A stretch of DNA of 64,000 nt, taken from contig NZ_CP073582.1 of the NCBI RefSeq assembly GCF_018200035.1, positions 128,821-192,820 of the forward strand, read 5' to 3'. This DNA is from Sulfitobacter albidus. GTDB taxonomy: Bacteria; Pseudomonadota; Alphaproteobacteria; Rhodobacterales; Rhodobacteraceae. Both the position numbers and the translations under genes were made by a program. Below, piece after piece: positions 35,777 to 44,703 of this stretch (the first letter of the stretch is position 1; the number at the start of each line of letters is the position of its first letter). The notes beneath the pieces were generated by a model, which saw nothing but the letters and a program-made list of their open reading frames with translations, searched no databases and was not told where the DNA came from.

Positions 35777-37312
35777 CTAATCCGTGAAACTGCGGATCGT
35801 GCGCAAAGCCCCCTCCAGCGCGCGGCCTTCGGGGTCCTGCAATGCGGCCTCGCGCAAGCGCGCCATCCATTCGGCCGCATCCGCGCGCCCGGCAAGCAAT
35901 TCAAGCGCCCCCATGACGCGCGCGAATTTGCTGAGCCCGCGCGCGTGTGTATCGGAATACCCCTTGACCAGACGCCGGTTGCGCACCAGCTCAACGGCCA
36001 GCTTATAGTCAGCCTGCGCCGTATCGAGACAGGTGGTGAGCCACGCGTCGAGGTGTGCGGTCTCAATTTCATGCCGACGGGTGCGCAGCCGGTAGGATTT
36101 CAGCCCGCCTAGAAGGTAAAGAGTGGCAAACGCCCGCAGCCTATGCGTGCGCAGTCGCCGGCCCTTTCCAAAAAGCCTGCCAAGCAGCGCCATCCGGCGC
36201 GGTGAGGCTTCCCAACGGGCGCCCATCGCGGCGGGCAAAAGGCTGGCGATTTCTTCGGCCCGGGGATGAAAGAACTCTGTTAGCGCCAAAATCTGCCCAT
36301 CTTTGGCGTTCATCTGATCGTGGATTCTGTCGAAACGGCTGGCACGCGTTTTCAGATCGGCCACGCGGATGATATCGTCATACGCCATGGCGTTCGCGAT
36401 ATGTTTTGCGCCCTCAAAGGTCAGAGCGTATTCCTGCCCGGCGCTGTCGTGGCTGGCAACCTGCGCCACCCGGTCAAGGTAGACCGAACCGTAAGCCAGG
36501 TCCTGAAAATCAACGACCTTGCGCAACCCGGCCCGGATCATATCCTGGGCCGGCGCTGGAAGCGTGTCGACGCGCGCGATCAGAGCGTCCCAATCGCGTT
36601 GCAACGAGGCGGGACCGACCAGGCGCGGCGCTGCCTGTGTTTGTGCCAAAGGCGCGGCGGGAGGACCGTTGATCGCCGCGTCAAAGCCCACGGCAAAGGC
36701 GCGCAGCGATGCCTCAACGCCCTTTCCGCCCGCACGAATAGCGTCCTCGAAGGCGTGTCGTTCAAATGGCAGGGCACCGGATCCCGCAAGCGCGCCGAAG
36801 AGGCTTGCAGAGATTACCGATCCCGCGCTGACCGCAAGCGCTTCCATATCCCCCAGGATCAACTGGCGCGCGGCGATCTCTGCCGCGGCGCGGACCTCGC
36901 CTGCGTCGGCGGTGCCATCGCCGGGCACGGTTTTCTCGGATACCGCAAGCGCGCGGTGGGTCGAACCGATCAGCACCGTACGGTCCGGCGTCACAAAGCC
37001 GCGCATGATCGCGCGCCCGACCTCCATCATCTCGGCCGCGATCAGGATATCGACATCCCCGCCCGCAGGCGCGAGCGAGAACACCGGCTGGCGGCCCGTA
37101 TCCGGCGTCATTTCTATATAGTAGATGGTGGCCCCGGTGCGCTGTGCGACACCCGCGACGCTGGTGGCCTGACAGGCATAGCCCTGCGCGCGGGCCAGCC
37201 CTTCGATCCAGCCGGTCAGCACGCCACCGCCCTGCCCGCCAACGGCCATCACGGCAAGCTTGATGATCTGCGCGCTGGCGGCATCGGGAGTCTCTGGCGT
37301 CATCATATTCAT
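35777..37312 (-). CDS. Indolepyruvate oxidoreductase subunit beta-like protein (iorB type, extended C-terminus)
   Basis: This 511-aa protein begins KLAVMAVGGQGGGVLTGWI, the gamma-type domain of 2-oxoacid:ferredoxin oxidoreductases (about residues 15-205). A long C-terminal extension follows (about 225-511), probably the DUF6537-type region found in aromatic 2-oxoacid oxidoreductases. With the alpha gene it would oxidatively decarboxylate aryl pyruvates to aryl-acetyl-CoA. The ATG at 37312 overlaps the alpha stop (ATGA), showing translational coupling. An earlier in-frame ATG (37366) lies inside the alpha gene and was rejected. Confidence 0.85.
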   Translation of the reverse strand: MNMMTPETPDAASAQIIKLAVMAVGGQGGGVLTGWIEGLARAQGYACQATSVAGVAQRTGATIYYIEMTPDTGRQPVFSLAPAGGDVDILIAAEMMEVGRAIMRGFVTPDRTVLIGSTHRALAVSEKTVPGDGTADAGEVRAAAEIAARQLILGDMEALAVSAGSVISASLFGALAGSGALPFERHAFEDAIRAGGKGVEASLRAFAVGFDAAINGPPAAPLAQTQAAPRLVGPASLQRDWDALIARVDTLPAPAQDMIRAGLRKVVDFQDLAYGSVYLDRVAQVASHDSAGQEYALTFEGAKHIANAMAYDDIIRVADLKTRASRFDRIHDQMNAKDGQILALTEFFHPRAEEIASLLPAAMGARWEASPRRMALLGRLFGKGRRLRTHRLRAFATLYLLGGLKSYRLRTRRHEIETAHLDAWLTTCLDTAQADYKLAVELVRNRRLVKGYSDTHARGLSKFARVMGALELLAGRADAAEWMARLREAALQDPEGRALEGALRTIRSFTD

Positions 37313-39459
37313 GGCGCCGCCCCCGTCAGCCGCATCCGCCGTGCGTCGCGGCGGGTTTGCAGCCAACCCGCCACACGGGTGCGCATACCCGCCCGCCAGC
37401 GTTCAAACCCACCCGGATTATGCACCACATCCGCGCGGTAGAACGACGGGCACAGCACGGCGGCATCCGCCACCTCACCGCAGTTGCCGCAGCCCACGCA
37501 GGTCTGATCGATATGGGCGATCGGATCATCGCGCAGCGGATCGTCAAGTTTCTTGAGCGACAGCGACGGGCAGCCAGACAGCCGAATACAGGCGTGATCG
37601 CCGGTGCAGATATCCTCATCGATGCCAAAGCGTGGCACATCCACGCGGCGCCCCTCCTTGATCGCCGCGTTGCGAATGGGCTTTTCGCGCCGCTGCTTGT
37701 TGAGCATACATTCCGACGAGGCCACGATCACCTTGGGCCCTTTGAAATCCGTCGTCAGCGCCTCGCGCAGCGTATCGCGCACCTTTGCCACGTCATAGGT
37801 GCGGTCAATCTGGCGGATCCATTCGACGCCCACACCTTCCAGCGCCTTGGCAATCGGGTTGTTGGTGGCCTTGGTCGCATTGTCAGCGCGGGACGACAGG
37901 ATGTCCTGCCCGCCAGTGGCAGCGGAATAGTAGTTGTCGACGATCATCACCACGTTGTCGGACTTGTTGAACACCATGTTGCCGATGCTGCTCGACAGCC
38001 CGTTGTGCCAGAACCCCCCGTCGCCAAGAATGCTGATGGCGCGCCGCTCCCCGCCGCCGTCAAATGCCGCGTTGGCCGCTGGCCCCAGCCCGTAGCCCAT
38101 CGTCGCCCCGCCAATCTCGAACGGTGGCAGGGAACCGAACAGGTGGCAACCGATGTCTGCGGTGATCTGGTGCTTGCCCAGTTCCTGTTCGACCAGCTTC
38201 ATGCCGGCAAAAATCGGGCGTTCGGGGCAGCCCGTACAAAACCCCGGCGGGCGGATCGGGACGGTGTTGCTGAGGTCAGGGATCTGCGGCGCCTCTTGAT
38301 TGGGCGCGCGGATCTGGTCGGGCAGCAGATCGGGCGCCGCTTCGCGCAGGAAGGCCGTCACCCCGTCGAGCATCACCTGACCGGTATACTCCCCAGCCAT
38401 CGGCAGCACGCCCTTGCCGTGCAGCTTCAGGCTGGCGCCGCCCCGATAGAGGAAGGCGGCAAGCTGTTGTTCGATATGTTCGGGCTGGCCTTCCTCGACC
38501 ACCAACAGATGATCCTTTCCGGCAGTGAATTCGTCGAATTCGGAGCGCACGAGCGGATAGGTTACGTTGAGGCAATAAATCGGGATCTCGGTATCGCCGT
38601 AGATATCGGCAAGACCCAGCCGTTGCAGCGCGCGGATCACACCGTTGTACATGCCACCCTGCACCGCGATACCAAGCGGGGCATTCTGAGGCCCGAACAC
38701 CTCGTTCAGCCCGTTTTCAACGATGAATTTCTCAGCCGCGGGCCAGCGATTGTCGATCTTGTCCCGCTCGTGGATATAGCTCATCGGCGGCAGCACGACG
38801 CGGTTGAAATCGGATTGCGGATTGGCAATCGCTTCTGCCACGCTCAAGGGCGGGGGCACGTTATCGCGGGTCTGAAAACTACCGGTGACATGGCACGAGC
38901 GAATGCGCACCATCAGCATCACCGGCGTGTTCGACGCCTCCGACAGCTCGAACCCATCGCGCACGGCCTTGGTGATCGAGGGCAGGTTGGGGCGCGGGTC
39001 CAACATCCAGAACTGCGATTTCATCGCAAACCCGTGAGAGCGTTCCTGCATGATCGACGATCCCTCACCGTAATCCTCGCCCACGATGATCAGCGCGCCC
39101 CCGTTCACGCCCGATGAGCACAGATTGGCCAGCGCGTCCGAGGCGACATTGACGCCCACCGGCCCCTTGAACGTCACCGCGCCGCGGATGGGGTAATGCA
39201 CCGACGCCGCCAACATCGCCGCCGCTGCCGCCTCTGACGCATTGGCCTCATAGCGCACGCCCAGCTCGCCCAGCAGTTCCTGCGCATCGGCGAGCACGTC
39301 CATCAGATGGCTGATCGGCGCGCCCTGATAGCCGCCAACATAGCCGACACCGTTCTCCAGCAGCGCCTTGGTGATCGCCAAAATCCCTTCGCCGGTGAAG
39401 GTCTCCCCGTCCCCTTTGCGCAGGTGCTCCACCTCGGCCTTGAACGAACGCTCCGCCAT
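37309..39459 (-). CDS. Indolepyruvate ferredoxin oxidoreductase alpha-like subunit (TPP-binding)
   Basis: This 716-aa protein starts with a pyrimidine-binding domain (GYQGAPISHLMDVL, RYEANASEAAAAAML, TFKGPVGVNVASDALANL). A TPP domain follows (GDGGFWHNGLSSSIGNMVFN, DNYYSAATGGQD), and the C-terminal ferredoxin-like part has cysteine clusters (CTGDHACIRLSGC, CVGCGNCGEVADAAVLC). It catalyses decarboxylation of indolepyruvate or related aryl 2-oxoacids. It lies 11 bases after the MarR gene stop on the same strand, so transport of electrons and regulation are likely organised in one operon with MarR and a cyclase-family gene. Confidence 0.88.
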   Translation of the reverse strand: MAERSFKAEVEHLRKGDGETFTGEGILAITKALLENGVGYVGGYQGAPISHLMDVLADAQELLGELGVRYEANASEAAAAAMLAASVHYPIRGAVTFKGPVGVNVASDALANLCSSGVNGGALIIVGEDYGEGSSIMQERSHGFAMKSQFWMLDPRPNLPSITKAVRDGFELSEASNTPVMLMVRIRSCHVTGSFQTRDNVPPPLSVAEAIANPQSDFNRVVLPPMSYIHERDKIDNRWPAAEKFIVENGLNEVFGPQNAPLGIAVQGGMYNGVIRALQRLGLADIYGDTEIPIYCLNVTYPLVRSEFDEFTAGKDHLLVVEEGQPEHIEQQLAAFLYRGGASLKLHGKGVLPMAGEYTGQVMLDGVTAFLREAAPDLLPDQIRAPNQEAPQIPDLSNTVPIRPPGFCTGCPERPIFAGMKLVEQELGKHQITADIGCHLFGSLPPFEIGGATMGYGLGPAANAAFDGGGERRAISILGDGGFWHNGLSSSIGNMVFNKSDNVVMIVDNYYSAATGGQDILSSRADNATKATNNPIAKALEGVGVEWIRQIDRTYDVAKVRDTLREALTTDFKGPKVIVASSECMLNKQRREKPIRNAAIKEGRRVDVPRFGIDEDICTGDHACIRLSGCPSLSLKKLDDPLRDDPIAHIDQTCVGCGNCGEVADAAVLCPSFYRADVVHNPGGFERWRAGMRTRVAGWLQTRRDARRMRLTGAAP

Positions 39460-39470
39460 CTTCGGTCCTC

Positions 39471-39947
39471 TCAGAAGTCATGTTTGCGCACGTTGCGCAG
39501 GATGGTTTGCAAGGTGGCGATGAAGGCCGCGCGCTCAGCTTCGGGAACGCCCGCGAACATCTGCGCCTCTGCCCCCGACATCAGCGGCCAGAGCCGGGCA
39601 AAGGCCGCCGCCCCGTCGCGCGTGAGATGCACGCGCAGCCCGCGCCCGTCGGCGGCATCCGTATCGCGGCGAATGAGGCCCGCGTCCTCCAACGCATCCA
39701 GCGCACGGCTGAGCGTGGAGGGTTGCACAACCGTGTAGACCGCCAATTCGCGGATCAGCGGGCCATCAACCACCGACAGCACGGCCAAAGCGCGCATCTG
39801 TGGGGTTGTCAGCCCCAGCGCGGTCATCTCTGCCTGCAGCGCCGCGTTATAGCGGCCCATGATCCGGTTCATCAGATAGGGGGCAAAAGCCTCCAGCCCG
39901 ATGTCGGCCAGATCCGGCAGCGGATCAATCTGCGTGGACTGGTTCAT
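39471..39947 (-). CDS. MarR-family transcriptional regulator
   Basis: This 158-aa protein has a MarR winged helix: LGLTTPQMRALAVLSVVDG, IRELAVYTVVQPSTLSRALD, AGLIRRDTDAADGRGLRVHL (wing), and flanking dimerisation helices. These regulators often respond to aromatic carboxylates, which fits the indolepyruvate oxidoreductase genes directly downstream. Its ATG overlaps the cyclase stop (ATGA). The frame stays open upstream to 40208, but that part lies inside the cyclase gene. Confidence 0.88.
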   Translation of the reverse strand: MNQSTQIDPLPDLADIGLEAFAPYLMNRIMGRYNAALQAEMTALGLTTPQMRALAVLSVVDGPLIRELAVYTVVQPSTLSRALDALEDAGLIRRDTDAADGRGLRVHLTRDGAAAFARLWPLMSGAEAQMFAGVPEAERAAFIATLQTILRNVRKHDF

Positions 39948-40738
39948 GCGCCCGATGGCACCAGCGCCAGCGCACGGATAGGAGAGCCGGTGCCGCGTTT
40001 GATCTTGAGCGGCGCGGCGATCAGGATCGCGCCCTTTGCCGGCAGCTTGTCGAGATTGGCAAGCGAGGCGAGGCCAAAGCAATTGTCGCGGTGCAGCAGA
40101 TTGTGCGCGGGGTACGGTGGCTCCATCCCCCCGGCCTGGCCTGCATCGGTGCCGATGCACTGCGTCCCCCACCCGACGATTTTCTTGCTCAGCAGGTATT
40201 CGATGCAATCGGGGGTGGGGCCGGGGCTGTGCGGTCCGGTCTCATCGGCATTGAGGAACTTGTCCTCATCGTTCACGCGGGCATCCCAATCGGTGCGCAT
40301 CACGACCCACTCGCCGGCGTTGATCTCGCCGTGCTCGGCCTCCCACGCCTTCACGGCATCGGCGGTCAGTAGGAAATCCTCGTCCTCCGCCGCCTGCGCA
40401 GAACAGTCGATGACGTTCACCGGGGCCACCAGACGCTGCACGTCAAGCGTATCGGTATAGCCGTCGTCGTAGTCCTTGCCGGTGATCCAATGGTGTGGCG
40501 CGTCGAAATGGGTACCGGAATGCTCACCCAGCTTCATCCAGTTCCAGGCAAAGAACGGGCCGTCCGCGTCGTATTCCGAAATCTTGTGAATCTCGACCTT
40601 GGGCGTGTTTTTGGCGAAATCCGGCGGCAGTTGCAGGATCGGCGTCTCGGGGCCGAGAACCCCCGAACAATCCACAACCTCCACCCCGCCCAAGGCCAGC
40701 ATCGCCCCCAACCCGCTGACAATATCCGATGCGCTCAT
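39944..40738 (-). CDS. Cyclase-family protein (kynurenine-formamidase-like hydrolase)
   Basis: This 264-aa protein has the metal-binding signature HSGTHFDAPHHW (about residues 73-84) and further conserved VVMRTDWD and GTDAGQAGG segments. The family hydrolyses formamides or lactam/lactone-like bonds with a divalent metal. A GGGAGAA box precedes the ATG. As the first gene before MarR and the indolepyruvate oxidoreductase genes, it may act on a tryptophan or indole derivative, which is an inference from neighbours. Confidence 0.85.
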   Translation of the reverse strand: MSASDIVSGLGAMLALGGVEVVDCSGVLGPETPILQLPPDFAKNTPKVEIHKISEYDADGPFFAWNWMKLGEHSGTHFDAPHHWITGKDYDDGYTDTLDVQRLVAPVNVIDCSAQAAEDEDFLLTADAVKAWEAEHGEINAGEWVVMRTDWDARVNDEDKFLNADETGPHSPGPTPDCIEYLLSKKIVGWGTQCIGTDAGQAGGMEPPYPAHNLLHRDNCFGLASLANLDKLPAKGAILIAAPLKIKRGTGSPIRALALVPSGA

Positions 40739-40860
40739 GTCCCGTTCTCCCTGATGTGCCGTTTTGGCGTATCAGGTCAGGCTAGGCAGATTTAGATGCA
40801 TTTGCAATTAATTTGAACGGCCCGCGCAGGCGACGGTGATCCGGCGCCCGATTTGCAGGC

Positions 40861-41373
40861 TCAGGCCGTGCCGCGCACGGGACGGTTGTTGTCGATGTTG
40901 AAGATCATGCCGTCCAGCAACTCTTCGAGATCGGGGCGTGAGGCCGGACCGTTCGAGATATCGACCAGCATCAGCGTGCCGTCGGGCTGGATCGCGAATG
41001 TGCCCGGCTCCGCAAAGCGGTCGGTCGTCTCGGCCTCAGACAGCGGATCAGAGACGTAGAGGCCAAGGCTGCGCATCTGGTCCTCGGTCAGCCCGTAGCA
41101 CAGATCGAACGACCAGCCGAACTCCGCCAGATCGGCCTGCGCCTTTTCCAGCGTGTCGGCGGAAACGACGATCACATCCATCTTGGCCGTCCAATCGGCC
41201 AGCGCCGCGTCCAGCTTGTTGAGGTATCGTTTGCAGCGCGGGCAGTGTTTGCCACGGTAGACAAACAGCATCGTCCAGCGTTCCGTCGGTGAACCGATGG
41301 CGCGGCTTGAACCGTCCACACGGGCAAAGGTCATTTTCGGGATTGCAACGCCCACGCGGGGTTTATCGGTCAT
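40861..41373 (-). CDS. Peroxiredoxin-like (AhpC/TSA-type thioredoxin-fold) protein
   Basis: This 170-aa thioredoxin-fold protein has a CPRC pair in YRGKHCPRCKRYLNKLDAAL (about residues 40-59), followed by VIVVSADTLEKAQADLAEFG and a later strand with GTFAIQPDGTL. The spacing resembles AhpC/TSA redoxin-family proteins in which both cysteines of the CxxC can form a disulfide. It likely reduces peroxides or protein disulfides in the cytoplasm. A GAGGA box precedes the ATG. Confidence 0.82.
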   Translation of the reverse strand: MTDKPRVGVAIPKMTFARVDGSSRAIGSPTERWTMLFVYRGKHCPRCKRYLNKLDAALADWTAKMDVIVVSADTLEKAQADLAEFGWSFDLCYGLTEDQMRSLGLYVSDPLSEAETTDRFAEPGTFAIQPDGTLMLVDISNGPASRPDLEELLDGMIFNIDNNRPVRGTA

Positions 41374-41430
41374 GTCGAACTTCCTCTTTCAGACGGTCAC
41401 AGGGTAGAGTGATGCGACGCAGAGGGACAC

Positions 41431-42258
41431 TCACGCCTGCGTGACCCCTTCGAACAGGATCTCGTGGCGCCGCGCCGCATCCTCACGACACAGGGCAAAA
41501 TCCTCCGGGTGCAGGCGCCCCCGTGGGCGGTCCGCAAGGGTAAAATGGCCGTAGTCATCGCGCCCGGCCACCAGCGTCACCAGCGACTTCGCCCCGTTTT
41601 GCTGACGCATTGCGGGTTTGATAAACCGGATTGCCGCCCCGATGCGCCGGTCATCGGTGCGGTTCGGGCCGGAGGCGTGGAACAGATGCCCGTGATGCAT
41701 CGACGCCTGTCCGGCCCGCAGCGGTGCTGCAACAGCCTCATCGTCACGCACCTCCACGGCGATCTCCTGCCCGCGTGACAAAAGATTTCTTGCGTCAAAC
41801 GTATCGCGGTGCGGCACGATGCGCTGTTTGTGACTGCCGGGCACAAAGGACATGCAGCCGCTTTGTTCGGATGCATGTGACAGGGCCAGCCACAGCGTTG
41901 TCTCCTCTGCATCATCCAGACCCCAATAGGTCAGGTCCTGGTGCCACGATACGATCTTCTCCGACTGCGGCTCCTTGATGAACAATGCGCCGCTCCACAC
42001 CATCAAATCAGGGCCAAGCGCCTCTGATGCGGCGGCAATCAATGCGGGATGACGGATGATAGCATCGAAGGAAGGCAGCAAACGGTCCGGGTAGGATTTC
42101 AGCAGGCCAAGCCGTTCTGCATCGCCTTCCAGTTCCGTCTCGGCTGCCTCGTAGTCGTCGCGCAGTGCACGGGCGTCGGCGGCGTCCAGGATATCAATCG
42201 GGGCGACAAACCCCGCCTCGGCGTAGCGATCTGCAAAACTTTGCGGTGCATCTTTCAT
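41431..42258 (-). CDS. Phytanoyl-CoA dioxygenase (PhyH) family protein
   Basis: This 275-aa Fe(II)/2-oxoglutarate oxygenase has the iron-binding HxD in SWHQDLTYWG, a conserved SGCMSFVPGSHK segment, the distal His in HHGHLFHASGPNRTDDRR and an Arg that would bind 2-oxoglutarate (RRIGAAIRF). PhyH-type enzymes hydroxylate a range of small molecules. The substrate cannot be read from the sequence. A GGAGGAG box precedes the ATG. Confidence 0.88.
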   Translation of the reverse strand: MKDAPQSFADRYAEAGFVAPIDILDAADARALRDDYEAAETELEGDAERLGLLKSYPDRLLPSFDAIIRHPALIAAASEALGPDLMVWSGALFIKEPQSEKIVSWHQDLTYWGLDDAEETTLWLALSHASEQSGCMSFVPGSHKQRIVPHRDTFDARNLLSRGQEIAVEVRDDEAVAAPLRAGQASMHHGHLFHASGPNRTDDRRIGAAIRFIKPAMRQQNGAKSLVTLVAGRDDYGHFTLADRPRGRLHPEDFALCREDAARRHEILFEGVTQA

Positions 42259-42318
42259 CCTGATCTCCTCCCCCTGCGCCCAAATCCTAGGCCCGGACCA
42301 CCCCCTGCGCCAAGCGAT

Positions 42319-42909
42319 TTATGTCTGCGCAAGAAGCGCCACCGCAACGACGATCACCATCGACAACGCCATGGCGATGTTGATCGCGCGCTGTGACGCC
42401 GGGCGAAGATCAAGTTGTCGCAGCCGCACACCGACCAGCAGCCAGATGAGATGCACCGGCACCCAGATCGCATGAAACACAACCACCTTGACCGTAATCT
42501 CCCACCCCGGCGCCTGCGGCAGAAAGGCAAAGCCGGAAAAAAGCGTCGTCGCGACCACATATGCCTTGGGATTGACGAATTGCAGCGCCAGCCCGTTGCG
42601 AAATCCCAGCGGCTGCCGTGCGGGCGCAAAGCCGATACGTGATCCCGCAAGGGCGATGCGCAGCGCGAGATAGAGCAGATAGGCCACCGAGGCGATCAGC
42701 AGCGCGCCGCGTAACCACGGCACCGAGAACACAACCGCCGCCAGCCCAGACACCACCACCATCATCGTGATGAAACCGCCCAAACACAGCCCGACCAAAA
42801 ACCCGAAACCTGCGCGAAACCCGTAGGCCGCGCCGATCCCCGCAGTCGTCAGCACACCCGGCCCCGGTGTGATCAGAAGAAAGAAAACGGCGATAACGAA
42901 TTCAATCAT
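42319..42909 (-). CDS. LysE/RhtB-family amino-acid exporter
   Basis: This 196-aa membrane protein has the typical start IEFVIAVFFLLITPGPGVLT (PGP motif in helix 1), followed by about five more helices including GFLVGLCLGGFITMMVVVSG and ALLIASVAYLLYLALRIA. The family exports amino acids or their derivatives. It is the last gene of the minus-strand run that starts with the SDR at 47260. Confidence 0.87.
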   Translation of the reverse strand: MIEFVIAVFFLLITPGPGVLTTAGIGAAYGFRAGFGFLVGLCLGGFITMMVVVSGLAAVVFSVPWLRGALLIASVAYLLYLALRIALAGSRIGFAPARQPLGFRNGLALQFVNPKAYVVATTLFSGFAFLPQAPGWEITVKVVVFHAIWVPVHLIWLLVGVRLRQLDLRPASQRAINIAMALSMVIVVAVALLAQT

Positions 42910-42926
42910 CCGTTACCGCCTACAGG

Positions 42927-43850
42927 TCACAGATGCGCGCATTCGGGCACGGGGGTCAGCACCGTGCCGTCTTTGAGATGCTGAAGCAGGTTGTCGACCG
43001 TCAGCGCGCCCATGGCCGCCCGCGTCTCATGCGTGGCGCTGCCGACGTGTGGCAGCAATACCGTGTTGGGCAGATCGCGCAACGCCTGCGGCACCTTCGG
43101 CTCCTGCGCGAACACGTCAAGGCCTGCCCAGCCCAGCGTGCCGTTTTGCAGCGCGGAAATCATCGCCGCCTCATCCACGACAGAGCCACGGCTGACGTTG
43201 ATCAGCGTGCCCTGCGGCCCCAAGGCGGCGATCACATCCGCATTGATCAGCTTTTCCGTCGCCTGGCCACCCGGCGTGATGCAGATCAGCGTGTCACAGG
43301 CCTGCGCCATCTCCACAAGGTTGTCGTAATAGCGGTAGGCGACATCTTTCTGTGTACGGGTGTGGTAGACAATCGTGGGGGTCCACGGCGCCAGCTTGTC
43401 GGCAATCGCTTGCCCGATGCGGCCAAGGCCCACGATCCCGATGGTCTGATTGTCCGCCGAGCGCGTCAGCGGCGCGCCGCCCCTCGCCTCCCAGTTGCCA
43501 GACCGCACGTGCGCGTCGTCCCGCAAAAGCTCGCGGTAGCACGCAAGCATCAGCAGCACTGCCGTTGTCGCGACCTCTTCGTTCAGGACATTGGGTGTGT
43601 GGGTCACGAGGATGCCGCGCCGCGCGGCTTCCTCCGCGTCGACTGCATCATAGCCCACGCCGTAGCCGCTGATCGCCTTGAGGTTCGTGAGCTTGGCCAT
43701 CAGATCGGGGCTCACCCCATCGTGGCCGTTGGTGATCACATGGGTGATCGCCTCTGCGTCGAAATCGTCGATCTGGTGGATGGTGAATGCCTCTTCGAGC
43801 CGTTCACGCATTTCGTCGGTGATGCCACCGATTTGCAATAGATCAGGCAT
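42927..43850 (-). CDS. D-isomer-specific 2-hydroxyacid dehydrogenase (hydroxypyruvate/glyoxylate reductase type)
   Basis: This 307-aa protein has the nucleotide fold GIVGLGRIGQA (about residues 138-148) and the catalytic triad: Arg in INVSRGSVVDE, Glu in FAQEP and His in LPHVGS. It reduces 2-oxoacids such as hydroxypyruvate or glyoxylate with NAD(P)H. The ATG at 43850 overlaps the FAH-family stop by 8 bases; an ATG at 43880 is also open. Position after the FAH gene suggests it handles a 2-oxoacid product of that pathway. Confidence 0.88.
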   Translation of the reverse strand: MPDLLQIGGITDEMRERLEEAFTIHQIDDFDAEAITHVITNGHDGVSPDLMAKLTNLKAISGYGVGYDAVDAEEAARRGILVTHTPNVLNEEVATTAVLLMLACYRELLRDDAHVRSGNWEARGGAPLTRSADNQTIGIVGLGRIGQAIADKLAPWTPTIVYHTRTQKDVAYRYYDNLVEMAQACDTLICITPGGQATEKLINADVIAALGPQGTLINVSRGSVVDEAAMISALQNGTLGWAGLDVFAQEPKVPQALRDLPNTVLLPHVGSATHETRAAMGALTVDNLLQHLKDGTVLTPVPECAHL

Positions 43851-44691
43851 CTTGCCCCACTTTCTGCCGTTGTTGGCCAAGCCCCGCGATGGTCAGCTCC
43901 ATCACATCGCCCTCTTTGAGGAAAACCGGTTCCGGCTTGATCCCCATGCCCACCCCGGGGGGCGTGCCCGTGGTGATCACGTCACCGGGATGCAGGGTGA
44001 AGAGCGCGCTGAGGTGTTCGATGATCTGCGCCACGGTAAAGATCATGGTGGACGTGTTGCCCGTCTGCATCCGCGTGCCGTTGACATCCAGCGCCATGTC
44101 GAGCGTCTGCGGATCGCCCACTTCGTCGCGTGTCACCAGCCACGGACCCGTCGGCCCGAAGGTGTCACAGGATTTGCCCTTGGTCCACTGCCCGGTCAGC
44201 TGGGTCTGAAAATGCCGCTCCGACACGTCATTGACGATGCAATAGCCCGCCACATGATCCAGCGCATCGGCGGCAGAGACGTATTTCGCCCGCTTGCCAA
44301 TCACCACGCCCAGCTCGACTTCCCAGTCGGTGTGTGTCGATCCGCGCGGCATCATCACATCGTCATTCGGCCCGACGATGGCGGAGTTTGCCTTGAAAAA
44401 CAGGATGGGATGCTCGGGGATCGCCGCACCCGTTTCCGCTGCGTGGTCTGAATAATTCAACCCGATGCACAGAAACTTGCCGATGTTGCCGACGCAGGGG
44501 CCAATGCGCGGGGTGCCCTCGACCGCCGGAAGGGAGGTGGGGTCCAACGCCCGCAGCCGCGCCAGCGTCGCATCATCAATCGTGTCGCCGGTAATGTCAG
44601 CCACATGATCCGACAGATCGCGCAGCGTGCCGCCCGCATCTATCATCCCGGGTTTCTCGGCGCCCTCGGGGCCGTAGCGCAGCAGTTTCAT
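43843..44691 (-). CDS. Fumarylacetoacetate hydrolase family protein (2,4-diketo-3-deoxy-L-fuconate hydrolase-like)
   Basis: This 282-aa protein has the FAH metal-binding pattern: FLCIGLNYSDHAAETG, HPILFFKANSAIVGP, DWEVELGVVIGKRAKYV, YCIVNDVSERHFQ, GDVITTGTPPGVGMG. The overall sequence resembles the hydrolase that cleaves 2,4-diketo-3-deoxy-L-fuconate to pyruvate and lactate. The neighbouring SDR looks like the enzyme that makes that diketo acid, which supports the assignment. It lies just downstream of the IlvD/Edd gene and overlaps the next dehydrogenase gene. Confidence 0.83.
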   Translation of the reverse strand: MKLLRYGPEGAEKPGMIDAGGTLRDLSDHVADITGDTIDDATLARLRALDPTSLPAVEGTPRIGPCVGNIGKFLCIGLNYSDHAAETGAAIPEHPILFFKANSAIVGPNDDVMMPRGSTHTDWEVELGVVIGKRAKYVSAADALDHVAGYCIVNDVSERHFQTQLTGQWTKGKSCDTFGPTGPWLVTRDEVGDPQTLDMALDVNGTRMQTGNTSTMIFTVAQIIEHLSALFTLHPGDVITTGTPPGVGMGIKPEPVFLKEGDVMELTIAGLGQQRQKVGQDA

Positions 44692-44703
44692 TGCCTGTCC
44701 TTT

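Noticed and set aside
37357..39117. 586-codon plus-strand open frame
   Set aside because: Antisense to the indolepyruvate oxidoreductase alpha gene, with an Arg/His-rich product typical of shadow frames in GC-rich DNA.
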